A stretch of DNA of 64,000 nucleotides from Mycobacterium sp. SVM_VP21 (GTDB lineage: Bacteria; Actinomycetota; Actinomycetes; Mycobacteriales; Mycobacteriaceae): positions 1,302,001-1,366,000 of the forward strand of contig CP101406.1 in the NCBI GenBank assembly GCA_024758765.1, written 5' to 3'. Shown here one piece after another: positions 51,219 to 60,134 of this stretch. The position numbers and the translations under genes were made by a program. Position 1 is the first letter of the stretch. Each line of letters begins with the position of its first letter. Under the pieces are notes generated by a model. It ran no database searches. It was not told where the DNA came from and saw nothing but the letters and a program-made list of their open reading frames with translations.

Positions 51219-51619
51219 GACTGCGTCCAGGGCAGGCCGACGGCCCGCCAACCGGTGCCGCCCCGGTGCGCATGCTCATCAAGCTGGCCCTCGAATCCGT
51301 CCAGCACGTTGTAGGACGGGGTCAGCCCGAGCGCGGTACCGGCTTCGGCGGCCGGAATGGAGCGGTTGCCGGAGCGGCACAGGAATATCGCCGGCCCGCC
51401 GGCGACGCGCGCCGCCAGTTCACGGGAGAAGTCGCGGTTGGGAGTTCCGTCGGAGTGAACCCACTCGATGCAGACCAGTTCGCGGCCCAACCCGGAGACG
51501 TCGGGCAGTCCGACGAAGCGCCATTCCGCATCGGTGCGCACGTCGATGAGCGTCGCCGCCGAGTCATCTCGCAGTATCGCCCAGGCCTGCTCGGGTGTGA
51601 TATCTCCTGCGTAGCTCAC
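51215..51619 (-). CDS. Rhodanese-like sulphurtransferase (Rv0390-like)
   Basis: A 134-residue single-domain rhodanese. GTG 51619 (VSYAGDITPEQAW) matches the start I recall for Rv0390. The domain shows LIDVRTDAEW and the active-site loop FLCRSGNRS, with Cys as persulphide carrier. It overlaps metZ by four bases, suggesting it supplies or handles sulphur for MetZ. The frame continues upstream without family similarity. Confidence 0.9.
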   Translation of the reverse strand: MSYAGDITPEQAWAILRDDSAATLIDVRTDAEWRFVGLPDVSGLGRELVCIEWVHSDGTPNRDFSRELAARVAGGPAIFLCRSGNRSIPAAEAGTALGLTPSYNVLDGFEGQLDEHAHRGGTGWRAVGLPWTQS

Positions 51620-51662
51620 CTGCGGAAGTCTCGCATCTGAACCAGATTCACGCCACGGTGGG

Positions 51663-52916
51663 TCACGGCCAGAGCTTGCCCAGAACGGCCGCCACCTGCG
51701 CCGCACGGTCGCGGGCGCCCGCGACGTCTGGCCCGGTGGCCAGCGCCAACCCAAGCCGCCGACGCGGATGCCCCTCGTGGTGGGAGAACACCACCACATC
51801 ACTTTCAGTCACGCTGAGTGCATCGGCGACCACCGCCACGCTGTCCGGCGTGCTCTCGATCGCGGGGCCGACGCGACGGCGCGAATAGATCAGCCGAGCG
51901 GCTCCGGGCGAGACCAAGATGGCGTCGGTCGCCAGCCCGAGTATCCCGCGCGCCTGCAGCTCGAACCCCGAGAGCCGCTGGGTGCGCAACGTCAGCAGGT
52001 TGGCGTCATACGGGCGCACATTGACCCCGGCGAAATACACCTCATCGCGGTATACCAGTAGCTCCACCCCGAACAGGCCGCGTCCACCGAGTGCGCGGGC
52101 GACCCGCGCGGCGATCGACTTGGCCGCATCCAGCGCCACCGCGCTCATCGGGTGCGGTTGCCAGAACTCCACCGTCAGTTGCCCATTCGGCTCCTCGACG
52201 CTGCGGTGGCCGATGGGTGCGCAGAAGTCCAACGCCGGCCCGTCCGGGCCATCACGATGGACGGCTAGCAGGGTGACCTCGCTGTCGACCTCCACCACGG
52301 TCTCGGCCAGCACCCGCGGCGGCGTCTCCGACCCGCTGGCCGCCACTGCGCGCTGCCAGGCGGGCTCGATGTCGCTGTCGCGGACCATCACCGAACGGCC
52401 CTCGCCGAGCGAACCGCCCACCGGTTTGACCAACATCGGGTAACCGGCCCGGTGGGCCACCTCGCGCAGTTCCTCGACCGAGCCGGCGAACCAGAACGGT
52501 GCGGTGGGCAGCCCCAGCTCCTCGGAAGCCAGTCGCCGCATGCCCTCGGGGTCTGCGGCCAACCGGGCCCCTCGGATGCCGGGCACCAATTGGGTGAAGC
52601 CGGTGTCGGCGGTGGCGGTCAACGCGTCGGTTGCCACCACCTCGGAGGCAACCACCACGAATTTCGGCTGCAACCACCGGATAGCCGCCGCCAATTCATC
52701 GTTGTCGCTGAGGTCGACCACCACCGAACGATCAACGATGCCGTGCAACGCGGCGTCGGCGTAGCGATCGACGGCGATCACCTCGGCGCCGAGGCGCTGC
52801 AGCGCCGTCACCAGCTCGCGGCTGAGATCACCGGACCCGAGCAGCGCGACCCGGGTGCGGCTGGGACCGTCGACGGACAACCGCTCGGTCGCCAACTCAC
52901 CCGCCTCGCCGTTCAC
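51663..52916 (-). CDS. purT: Formate-dependent phosphoribosylglycinamide formyltransferase PurT
   Basis: ATP-grasp enzyme that uses formate for the third step of purine synthesis. GTG 52916 has a purine-rich site upstream and gives 417 residues. The N-terminal Rossmann part (LLGSGDLSRELV), ATP-grasp KPVGGSLGEGRSVM, APIGHRSVE and FGVELLVYRDEVYF are typical. One of the two Mg2+ ligands of E. coli PurT (Glu in FSEVSPRP) aligns by eye with Gly in FAGVNVRP, although the first (GVEL) is kept, so activity is not certain. Position next to Rv0390-metZ matches Rv0389. Confidence 0.88.
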   Translation of the reverse strand: MNGEAGELATERLSVDGPSRTRVALLGSGDLSRELVTALQRLGAEVIAVDRYADAALHGIVDRSVVVDLSDNDELAAAIRWLQPKFVVVASEVVATDALTATADTGFTQLVPGIRGARLAADPEGMRRLASEELGLPTAPFWFAGSVEELREVAHRAGYPMLVKPVGGSLGEGRSVMVRDSDIEPAWQRAVAASGSETPPRVLAETVVEVDSEVTLLAVHRDGPDGPALDFCAPIGHRSVEEPNGQLTVEFWQPHPMSAVALDAAKSIAARVARALGGRGLFGVELLVYRDEVYFAGVNVRPYDANLLTLRTQRLSGFELQARGILGLATDAILVSPGAARLIYSRRRVGPAIESTPDSVAVVADALSVTESDVVVFSHHEGHPRRRLGLALATGPDVAGARDRAAQVAAVLGKLWP

Positions 52917-52994
52917 CGCCCCACCCTCCCCGCGCCACGGCAATGTTGCATGCTGCTCCAGGATAGGGGGAATGCGGATGGGGGTGCAGCGACG

Positions 52995-54593
52995 GTGAAC
53001 GCCGCACTGTTAGGTCCTCTGGTGGCCGCGGTGCTGGTCGCGGCCATCGCGCGGCATCGCAGACTGTCCGCGCCCCTGGTATTGGTGATTACCGGCCTGC
53101 TGGTCGGACTGATCCCGGCGGTACCGGAGATCGTCCTGCGGCCCGAACTGGTGCTGTTCGTGATCCTGCCGCCCTTGCTGTGGTCGGCCGGTTTGGAAAG
53201 CTCCGTGATAAGCATGCGCCGCAACCGGCGCGGAATCATCCTGTTGGCCGTCGGACTGCCGCTGGCCACCACCGTCGCCGTCGGAGTGGTCGCTTACTAC
53301 ACCGTGCCGGAGCTGACCCTGGCGGCGGCGCTGACCCTGGGCGCGATCGTGGCGCCGCCGGACGCGGTGTCGGCGACTGCCGTCGGCCGCCGCGTCGGGT
53401 TGCCGCGTCCGATCATGACGCTGCTGGGCGGCGAGAGCCTGCTCAACGATGCGACCGCGCTGACCGTCTACAAGGTGTCGCTGGCCGCGGCGATCGGCGT
53501 GGCCACCGGCTGGGGCACGGGCCTGCTGACCTTCGCGCTGGCCGCCGTCGGCGGCGTGGCGGTCGGGGTGGCGTTCGGCGCCGTCATCGTGGTGATCCGG
53601 GCCCGACTGACCGATCCGGTGGTGGAAAGCGCGGTCGGGCTGCTGGCCCCGTTCGTGATCTATCTGGCGGCCGAGGAGATCCACGGTTCCGGGGTGCTCG
53701 CGGTGGTGGTTGCCGCGCTGATCCTCGGGCAGCGCTTCACCCGCGCCCACTACGCCACCCGGCTGCAGGACCAGGCCGTCTGGCGCGCCGTGCAACTGGT
53801 GCTGGAGTCACTGGCGTTTCTGCTGATCGGGCTGCAGCTACCCGCCGTGGTGGCGAACCTGCATGGTGTGCGTTTCTCGACGTTGATCGTGGCATCGTTG
53901 GCGGTGTTCGGAACGCTGCTGGCGGTGCGAGCGGTGTGGGTGGTGACCTTCGCCTACGCGCCCCGAATCCTGTCGGAGAAGGTCCGGCAACGGGAAGCCG
54001 CGCCGACCCCGGGTCAGGTTTTCGTGCTGGCTTGGGCCGGTATGCGCGGTGTGGTGTCGCTGGCGGCCGCGTTCGGTGTGCCGCGCACGACACTGTCCGG
54101 GGAACCGTTCCCGGGGCGTCCGCAGCTGGTGTTCTTGACCTTCGTGGTGGTGGTCGGAACCCTGCTGCTGCACGGGCTCACGCTGCCCTGGGTGATCCGC
54201 CGGCTGGGCGTGCCCACCAACCAGGACCACGCCGATGCGATCGCCGCGGCCGCCGCGCAAGACAAGGCGGCGCTGGCCGCTGCCCAGCGGCTCGACGAAG
54301 TCCTCGCCTCGACGGAGCCGTCACCGGCCAGCGAGCGCGCCGCCGACGCTTTGCGCGGCCTGAACACCCGGCGGCGCAATGCGGCCCGGGAACGGCTGCG
54401 CCGCTTTGACCCCGCCCACGACGACAGCGACGAGACGACCGCCGCGGCGTTTCGCCGGCTTCGGCTGGAGATGCTGGCCGCCGAGCGGGCGGCGCTGATC
54501 CATGAACGTGACATCGGCCGCATCGACGACCAGGTGCTGCGGGCGGTGCTACACCGGCTCGATCTGGAAGAGGCGACGCTGAATCTGGATTAG
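52995..54593 (+). CDS. Na+/H+ antiporter, CPA1 family (YjcE/Rv2287-like)
   Basis: Inner-membrane sodium/proton exchanger of 532 residues. GTG 52995 is the start consistent with helix 1 (LLGPLVAAVLVAAIA). About 12 helices include the transport motifs GAIVAPPDAVSATAV and GGESLLNDATAL, and WAGMRGVVSLAAAFG near helix 11. A charged cytoplasmic helical tail of about 110 residues follows. Size and motifs resemble Rv2287. In M. tuberculosis no such gene adjoins purT. It diverges from purT with 78 bp between starts and ends at a 19-bp-stem hairpin. Confidence 0.88.
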   Translation: MNAALLGPLVAAVLVAAIARHRRLSAPLVLVITGLLVGLIPAVPEIVLRPELVLFVILPPLLWSAGLESSVISMRRNRRGIILLAVGLPLATTVAVGVVAYYTVPELTLAAALTLGAIVAPPDAVSATAVGRRVGLPRPIMTLLGGESLLNDATALTVYKVSLAAAIGVATGWGTGLLTFALAAVGGVAVGVAFGAVIVVIRARLTDPVVESAVGLLAPFVIYLAAEEIHGSGVLAVVVAALILGQRFTRAHYATRLQDQAVWRAVQLVLESLAFLLIGLQLPAVVANLHGVRFSTLIVASLAVFGTLLAVRAVWVVTFAYAPRILSEKVRQREAAPTPGQVFVLAWAGMRGVVSLAAAFGVPRTTLSGEPFPGRPQLVFLTFVVVVGTLLLHGLTLPWVIRRLGVPTNQDHADAIAAAAAQDKAALAAAQRLDEVLASTEPSPASERAADALRGLNTRRRNAARERLRRFDPAHDDSDETTAAAFRRLRLEMLAAERAALIHERDIGRIDDQVLRAVLHRLDLEEATLNLD

Positions 54594-54626
54594 GTCGCGT
54601 TCTCCCCGCCGAGCCGACCTCCCCGC

Positions 54627-54684
54627 CGAGCAGACGCAGAATCGCACAGAAACTCGCACGGAGACGCGATTCTGCGTCTGCTCG
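54627..54684. terminator. Perfect 19-bp-stem hairpin after the antiporter
   Basis: Arms 54627-54645 (beginning CGAGCAGACGCAG) and 54666-54684 pair without mismatch around a 20-base loop. It lies 33 bp after the stop and before the next gene on the same strand, with no U-tract. It is related in sequence to the hairpin at 60984-61041. Confidence 0.8.
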
Positions 54685-54708
54685 CCGAAAGAAATTAGAG
54701 TCGGTCCC

Positions 54709-55068
54709 ATGAGTGTGCTGACGTCACCGAAGACCTATACGGGGCTGGCCGCCTTCCAGGCCGCCGACGCGGTGTTGTGCGCCATCCCTGTGCCCTACAT
54801 CGCCAAAGCCCTCGACACCGTGCAGGTCCCGCAAGAGATCAGGCCGGTCCTGCCGATCGTCAAAGTCGCCTCGGCAATAGGCCTGTTGTCGGCGCAGCGG
54901 TTTCCTGGATTGGCACGGCTGACCACCGCGGCATTGACGCTGTATTTCGTGCTGGCGGTCGGCGCGCACGTCCGGGTCCGCGACAGCATCGCCAACACCG
55001 TGCCAGCCGCGTCATTTCTGGCCCTGTTCGCGTCGATGACGATCAAGGGCCCGCGCCCCAGCAGTTAG
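54709..55068 (+). CDS. DoxX-like small membrane protein
   Basis: A 119-residue membrane protein with four hydrophobic stretches, resembling the DoxX-like family. Helices are about residues 10-30 (AFQAADAVLCAIPVPYIA), 45-65 (VLPIVKVASAIGLLSAQ), 70-90 (LTTAALTLYFVLAVGAHV) and 95-112. Family members are linked to oxidative stress and thiol membrane complexes, but this copy has no Cys pair other than one N-terminal Cys. ATG 54709; ribosome-binding site weak (AGAG). It overlaps the convergent thioesterase by four bases. Confidence 0.72.
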   Translation: MSVLTSPKTYTGLAAFQAADAVLCAIPVPYIAKALDTVQVPQEIRPVLPIVKVASAIGLLSAQRFPGLARLTTAALTLYFVLAVGAHVRVRDSIANTVPAASFLALFASMTIKGPRPSS

Positions 55069-55703
55069 GGCTGCCCCGGCAGCAGCCGCACCATCAGGCC
55101 CTGCGCCTCGGCCAACACGGTGCCGTCGGTGTCGGTGAGTTCGGCGCCGATGAACGCCTTACGCCCCTCGGCCCTCTCGATCCGGGCATGCACCAGCAGC
55201 GGGGTGTCGATCGGGGTGACCTTGCGGTAGTCGACGTGCAGGAACGCCGTGCGACTGATCGGGCGGTTCGCCGCATGCACCACCATCCCGAACATCCAGT
55301 CGAACAGCAGCGGCAACACTCCGCCGTGCACCGCGGAGTTGCCGCCCACATGGAACCGGCTGAACGACCCGGTCATCGAGACGCCGTCGGGCTCGAACCG
55401 GCTGACCCGCCACGGCGGTAGCAGCAGACTGCCCATGCCCGGCAGTGACGGCGCCCGCCCGGCCGGGGCGACAGCCTGCGACGCCGGGAACTTCTCCAGC
55501 AACCCCACCAGCGCTTCGACGCGATCGGCGGCGTCGTCCCAGGTGGCGTCGTCGGGGTCGGTCGACACCGCCAGGTCCTGCAAGCGCCGCATGGTGGTGA
55601 CGAACCGCGCGAAGCCCGGGCTCGGGTCGACGACCGCGTAGTCCGGGAATCCACCATGGCTGGCGTAGTCGGGATCGACGGCCTCCGGCGTTTCCTCGCT
55701 CAC
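55065..55703 (-). CDS. PaaI-type thioesterase (hot-dog fold, Rv0356c-like)
   Basis: A 212-residue acyl-CoA thioesterase family protein. The hot-dog core is visible in [21 protein letters not shown], with the conserved HGG at the active site, followed by [20 protein letters not shown]. The N-terminal 80 residues are helical and unusual for small PaaI proteins but match Rv0356c (214 residues). GTG 55703 overlaps the purA stop by four bases. Co-transcription with purA agrees with Rv0356c-Rv0357c. Confidence 0.85.
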   Translation of the reverse strand: MSEETPEAVDPDYASHGGFPDYAVVDPSPGFARFVTTMRRLQDLAVSTDPDDATWDDAADRVEALVGLLEKFPASQAVAPAGRAPSLPGMGSLLLPPWRVSRFEPDGVSMTGSFSRFHVGGNSAVHGGVLPLLFDWMFGMVVHAANRPISRTAFLHVDYRKVTPIDTPLLVHARIERAEGRKAFIGAELTDTDGTVLAEAQGLMVRLLPGQP

Positions 55704-56998
55704 GCGCCGCCCCTCACGACGTCGCGTCGCACAATGGTCTGCTCCCGTCCGGGGCCGACGCCGATGCACGAGACCTGCGCGCCGGCGATCTCTTCCAACC
55801 GCGAGACGTAGTCGCGGGCGTTGGCCGGCAGCTCCTCGAACGTGCGGGCGCCTGAGATGTCCTCCCACCAGCCCGGCAGTTCCTCGTAGACCGGCTCGGC
55901 ACGGGCGAACTCTTCCTGGGTCATCGGCAACTCGTCGGTGCGTTTGCCGTCGACGGTGTAGCCGACGCAGACCGGCACGGTCTCCAGACTGGAGAGCACG
56001 TCGAGCTTGGTCAGGAAGTAGTCGGTGATGCCGTTGACCCGGGTGGCGTAGCGGGCGATCACCGCGTCGAACCAGCCGCACCGCCGCTGGCGCCCGGTGG
56101 TCACCCCGACCTCGCCGCCGGTCTTGGACAGGTACTCGCCGTTGGCGTCGAACAGTTCGGTGGGGAACGGCCCCGAACCGACCCGGGTGGTGTAGGCCTT
56201 CAGGATGCCCAGCACCGTGGTGATGCGGGTCGGACCGACACCGGAGCCCACGGCCGCGCCGCCCGCGGTCGGGTTGCTCGACGTCACGTACGGGTAGGTG
56301 CCGTGGTCGACGTCGAGCAGGGTGCCCTGCGAGCCTTCCAGCAGCACGTTCTCACCGCGGTCCAGCGCAGCACCCAGCAGCAGCCCGGTGTCGGCGATGC
56401 GGTGCTTGAAGCCCTCGGCCTGCTCCAGCAGATCTTCGAGAACCTGTTGCGGCTCCAGGGCCTTGCGGTTGTAGATCTTGACCAGCACCTGGTTCTTGAA
56501 GTCCAGGGCGGCCTCGATCTTCTGGGCCAGCGAGTCATGGTCGAGCACGTCGGCGACCCGGATCCCGATCCGGGCGATCTTGTCCTGGTAGCAGGGCCCG
56601 ATGCCGCGTCCGGTGGTGCCGATCTTCTTGCTGCCCATATAGCGCTCGGTCACCTTGTCGATGGCGACGTGATAAGGCATCAGCAGGTGCGCGTCGGCGG
56701 AGATCAGCAGCCGCGAGGTGTCCACGTCACGGCGTTCCAGGCCCGCCAGCTCGTCGAGCAGCACCCCCGGATCGACCACCACACCGTTGCCGATGACGTT
56801 GGTGACATGCGGCGATAGGACCCCCGACGGGATCAGGTGCAACGCGAAGTTCTCCCCGGTGGGTAGAACCACCGTGTGGCCGGCGTTGTTGCCACCCTGG
56901 TAGCGCACCACCCACTGAACTCGTTCGCCGAGTAGGTCGGTCGCTTTACCTTTGCCCTCGTCGCCCCACTGGGCGCCGATGACGACGATTGCCGGCAT
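55700..56998 (-). CDS. purA: Adenylosuccinate synthetase PurA
   Basis: GTP-dependent enzyme that joins IMP and aspartate on the way to AMP. The 432-residue protein begins with [16 protein letters not shown], the P-loop-like motif with catalytic Asp, then NAGHTV and [29 protein letters not shown] and [10 protein letters not shown] are also canonical. Start ATG 56998. It diverges from the Rv0358-like gene across 76 bp, as in M. tuberculosis. Confidence 0.98.
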   Translation of the reverse strand: MPAIVVIGAQWGDEGKGKATDLLGERVQWVVRYQGGNNAGHTVVLPTGENFALHLIPSGVLSPHVTNVIGNGVVVDPGVLLDELAGLERRDVDTSRLLISADAHLLMPYHVAIDKVTERYMGSKKIGTTGRGIGPCYQDKIARIGIRVADVLDHDSLAQKIEAALDFKNQVLVKIYNRKALEPQQVLEDLLEQAEGFKHRIADTGLLLGAALDRGENVLLEGSQGTLLDVDHGTYPYVTSSNPTAGGAAVGSGVGPTRITTVLGILKAYTTRVGSGPFPTELFDANGEYLSKTGGEVGVTTGRQRRCGWFDAVIARYATRVNGITDYFLTKLDVLSSLETVPVCVGYTVDGKRTDELPMTQEEFARAEPVYEELPGWWEDISGARTFEELPANARDYVSRLEEIAGAQVSCIGVGPGREQTIVRRDVVRGGA

Positions 56999-57074
56999 GG
57001 AATTCTCGCTAACTGTCTTGGCTTACTGTGGTCCAGCCGGTGACTGAGCCTATCTGAAGAGATTCACAAGGAGC

Positions 57075-57776
57075 GTGTTGAACGCCACTAACGGCACGGA
57101 CAGCCTGAAGATGCCGCCCGAAACCGCCGTCTTGCTGTTTGCCGGACGGCCGCTGCCTCGCCCTTTGCGAGGACTGCCAACAGTGCATCTCGGCGACGAT
57201 ACGAGCACCGATGACGTGAACGCTTTGGACGCCGCAGTCGCTCGGTACCGCCGCTTGGTGGTCGTCGGCGCCGACGCTGACCTGGCGCGAATAGTGACCC
57301 GGCTGTTGCGCACCGACCGGCTCGACGTCGAAGTCGGTTACGCGCCGCAACGGCGCACACCGGCCACCGCGGCCTACCGGCTGCCGGCGGGATGGCGGGC
57401 AGCGCGCCGGGCACGGCGGGGCACCGCTCGTCCGGTGCCGCTGGTCCGCGACGACGCCGGCACCGCCCTGGTGGGTGTCGGCCGGTGGCTGCCGGTGGAC
57501 GGCGCTGCGGTGCTGCACGGTGAGGGAATCGTCGACGACGCCGCCCTGTTCGACGGAAATGTGGTCGAGGTGCTGATCGAGCCGATGGGCACCGCACCGG
57601 GCGTGCGCGCCGGTATCCCGGACCGGCGCGGCCGGGTACGACGCTGGGTGGCGGGCCGCGCGGTCCAGCTGGGCACCACCGGCGCGCTGGTGGTGCGCGA
57701 CGGCGTCTACAGCAGCCGAACGGTGAAGCGGTCCACCTTCTATCGGCACATCGAGGATTGGCTGCTCATCCGATGA
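57075..57776 (+). CDS. Conserved mycobacterial protein of unknown function (Rv0358-like)
   Basis: A 233-residue soluble protein with no recognised catalytic motif. The N-terminal half looks like an alpha/beta domain (RRLVVVGADADLARIVTRLL) and the C-terminal half is beta-rich and basic (DRRGRVRRWVAGRAVQLG). The sequence order vaguely recalls lipid kinase C-terminal domains, but I cannot show it. AGGAG at 57069-57073 sits too close to GTG 57075, so TTG 57078 or ATG 57111 may be the true start. Divergent from purA, matching Rv0358. Confidence 0.8.
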   Translation: MLNATNGTDSLKMPPETAVLLFAGRPLPRPLRGLPTVHLGDDTSTDDVNALDAAVARYRRLVVVGADADLARIVTRLLRTDRLDVEVGYAPQRRTPATAAYRLPAGWRAARRARRGTARPVPLVRDDAGTALVGVGRWLPVDGAAVLHGEGIVDDAALFDGNVVEVLIEPMGTAPGVRAGIPDRRGRVRRWVAGRAVQLGTTGALVVRDGVYSSRTVKRSTFYRHIEDWLLIR

Positions 57777-57837
57777 CGACGCGGGCCGGAGGACCGCTGG
57801 GGAAGCGGACCGTCAGCACAGTGGATAGGTTCGTGCG

Positions 57838-58623
57838 GTGAACGTGCATCCCCTGCGCGGGCAGGCGGTACGGCCCAGCCCGGTCTTCCTCGCCTTGGTG
57901 GCCGTGACCGCCCTGGGCGGTGCACTGGCGTGGCAGGCCGGTGAAGAGATCCGGCCGCTCGCCTACGCCGGGGTGTTCGTGTTCGTCATCGCCGGGTGGC
58001 TGGTCTCGCTGTGTCTGCACGAGTTCGGTCACGCCTACACCGCGTGGCGGTTCGGTGACCACGGTGCCGAGATGCGCGGCTATCTGACGCTCAACCCGCT
58101 GCGCTACACCCATCCGGGCCTGTCCCTGGTGCTGCCGATGCTGTTCATCGTGCTGGGCGGCATCGGGCTGCCGGGCGGAGCGGTCTATGTGCAGACATCG
58201 TTCATGACGCCGCGGCGCCGCACCCTGGTGAGCCTGGCGGGCCCGGCCGCCAACCTGGTGCTGGCCGTGTTGCTGCTGGGCGCCACCCACACCCTCTACG
58301 ACCCCGCCCACCCGGTGTTCTGGTCCGGGGTGGCGTTCCTGGGTTTCCTGGAGTTGACCGCAGTGCTGCTGAACCTGCTTCCGGTGCCGGGCCTCGACGG
58401 CTATGGCGCGCTGGAACCCCACCTGAGTCCGGCGACCCGACGCGCCGTGGCGCCGTTCCAGCAGTGGGGCCTGCTGGTGCTGCTGATGTTGCTGCTGGCG
58501 TCGCCGATGCTGAATCAAAAGTTCTTCTCGCTGGTGTTGTGGTTCTTCGACCTGTTCGATGTGCCGCGTCTGCTGGTGTCGTGGGGTTTGAGCCTGACGC
58601 AGTTCTGGAGCGCCTGGTTCTAA
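57838..58623 (+). CDS. Site-2-protease-like M50 membrane metalloprotease (Rv0359-like)
   Basis: Intramembrane zinc protease of 261 residues. The HExxH motif is in LCLHEFGHAYTAW within a hydrophobic segment (about residue 60), and the second zinc ligand is in NLLPVPGLDGYGALEP (about 185). Six hydrophobic segments are expected. It lacks a PDZ domain, so it belongs to the minimal group that may cleave anti-sigma factors or signal peptides. GTG 57838 is the start by frame. Size and position match Rv0359 (259 residues). Confidence 0.9.
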   Translation: MNVHPLRGQAVRPSPVFLALVAVTALGGALAWQAGEEIRPLAYAGVFVFVIAGWLVSLCLHEFGHAYTAWRFGDHGAEMRGYLTLNPLRYTHPGLSLVLPMLFIVLGGIGLPGGAVYVQTSFMTPRRRTLVSLAGPAANLVLAVLLLGATHTLYDPAHPVFWSGVAFLGFLELTAVLLNLLPVPGLDGYGALEPHLSPATRRAVAPFQQWGLLVLLMLLLASPMLNQKFFSLVLWFFDLFDVPRLLVSWGLSLTQFWSAWF

Positions 58624-58691
58624 AGTGCCGCGCCGGGCGTGAACCGAACTTCACGCCCGGTATCGGGCTAGCCCGCCTATATTCACCTCCC

Positions 58692-59579
58692 ATGGGCGCC
58701 GGTCACGATCACCGTCACACCGACTCCCGACTGTCTCGCATGGTCGTCGGCGCCGCCATCCTGAGCGCGTTCTTCGTCATCGAACTGACCACGGCGATCA
58801 CCATCAACTCGATGGCGCTACTGGCCGACGCAGGACATCTTCTGACCGATCTGGCGGCCCTATTCATGGGGGTGGCGGCGGTGATGTTGGCCCGGCGCGG
58901 CAGCACGTCACCGTCGCGCACCTACGGCTGGCATCGCGCCGAGGTGTTCACCGCGGTCGCCAACGCGGTGCTGTTGATCGGGGTGGCGACCTTCATCCTC
59001 ACCGAGGCGATCCGCCGCATCGGCACTGCTCCGGACGTGCCCGGGGTGCCGATGATCGTGGTCGCCCTCGCCGGCCTGACCGTCAACATCGGCGTCGCGA
59101 TGCTGTTGCGATCGCACTCGACCGAGAGTCTCGCGGTGCGCGGCGCCTACATGGAGGTAATCGCCGACACCGTCGGCAGCGTGGGCGTGCTGATCGCTGG
59201 CGTGGTCACCATCACCACCGGATGGCCCTACGCCGACGTGGTGGTCGCCGTCTTCGTCGCGCTGTGGGTGCTGCCACGCGCGTTCGCGCTGGCCGGGGCG
59301 GCCCTGCGGATCCTGTCAGAGGCCTCCCCCAGCCACATCGACGTCGCCGAACTGCGCGCCGCACTCGCCGCCGTCGACGGCGTTACCGACGTGCACGACC
59401 TGCACGTCTGGACGTTGGTGCCGGGCCAGGACATGGCCACCGCCCACCTGGGCACCAGCGCCGACGCCGGCCGCGTATTGGCCGACGCACGGGCCGTGCT
59501 GGCCGCTCGCGGGTTGACCCACGCCACCGTGCAGGTGGAACCTGCCGGGCAGGGTGGTCGTTGCCCACTCGGATGCTGA
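58692..59579 (+). CDS. Cation diffusion facilitator (metal efflux protein)
   Basis: Inner-membrane divalent-metal/proton antiporter of 295 residues. It begins with a His-rich GHDHRHTD segment and has six helices and a cytoplasmic ferredoxin-like domain (DVHDLHVWTLVPGQD). The transport site in helix 2 is the usual HxxxD (His49, Asp53), but in helix 5 the usual His is replaced by Glu (Glu155, Asp159 in YMEVIADTVGS). The C-terminus ends CPLGC. The ion is likely Zn or Mn but undecided. No such gene lies between Rv0359 and Rv0360c in M. tuberculosis as I recall it, so it is an insertion here. Confidence 0.9.
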   Translation: MGAGHDHRHTDSRLSRMVVGAAILSAFFVIELTTAITINSMALLADAGHLLTDLAALFMGVAAVMLARRGSTSPSRTYGWHRAEVFTAVANAVLLIGVATFILTEAIRRIGTAPDVPGVPMIVVALAGLTVNIGVAMLLRSHSTESLAVRGAYMEVIADTVGSVGVLIAGVVTITTGWPYADVVVAVFVALWVLPRAFALAGAALRILSEASPSHIDVAELRAALAAVDGVTDVHDLHVWTLVPGQDMATAHLGTSADAGRVLADARAVLAARGLTHATVQVEPAGQGGRCPLGC

Positions 59580-59600
59580 TGCCCTAGGGCACGCCGTGGG

Positions 59601-60026
59601 TCAGCTCAGCCCCAGCGCAGTGCGGGCGCCGGGGTCGCAATCGTCGAGCAAGGCCAGGCAGCGGGCCTGCTCGTCGGTCTCCCCGATGCTGGTGGCGGCA
59701 CGCGCCAGCGCGGCCACGCAGCGCAAGAAACCCCGGTTGGGTTCATGCGCGTACGGCACCGGGCCGTAGCCCTTCCACCCGTTGCGGCGCAGCTGGTCCA
59801 GGCCCCGGTGGTAGCCGGTGCGCGCGTAGGCGTAGGCGGTGACCGCCTTGCCCTCGGCCAATGCCGCTTCGGCCAGCGCCGCCCACGCCACCGAGGCTGC
59901 CGGATGCGCCGCCGCGACAGTCGTGGGGTCCTGGTTGGCCCGCAGAGCGGCCTCGGCGTCGGGGTCGCCGGGCAGCAAGATCGGATCGGGCCTGAGGAGA
60001 TCACCGGTGAGAGTCACATCGTCCAT
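59601..60026 (-). CDS. Conserved actinobacterial protein, DUF3151 (Rv0360c-like)
   Basis: A 141-residue soluble helical protein. ATG 60026 (MDDVTLTGDLL) is preferred to the furthest start nine codons upstream. The middle repeats TPR-like helices (VAWAALAEAALAEGKAVTAYAY, shown in part as AALAEAALAEGKAV), followed by the conserved NGWKGYGPVPYAHEPNRGFL. The function is unknown. It converges on the CDF gene and diverges from the Rv0361-like gene across about 108 bp. Confidence 0.85.
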   Translation of the reverse strand: MDDVTLTGDLLRPDPILLPGDPDAEAALRANQDPTTVAAAHPAASVAWAALAEAALAEGKAVTAYAYARTGYHRGLDQLRRNGWKGYGPVPYAHEPNRGFLRCVAALARAATSIGETDEQARCLALLDDCDPGARTALGLS

Positions 60027-60134
60027 TCTGCCGTGCCGTCCATGGCCAGCCACTCCAGCAAGCCGGCGCCTCGCTCAGTAAACTAGCGGCAGCCGATCCG
60101 AAACAGCCGGCGGACATTGGAGGATCAGCCACTC

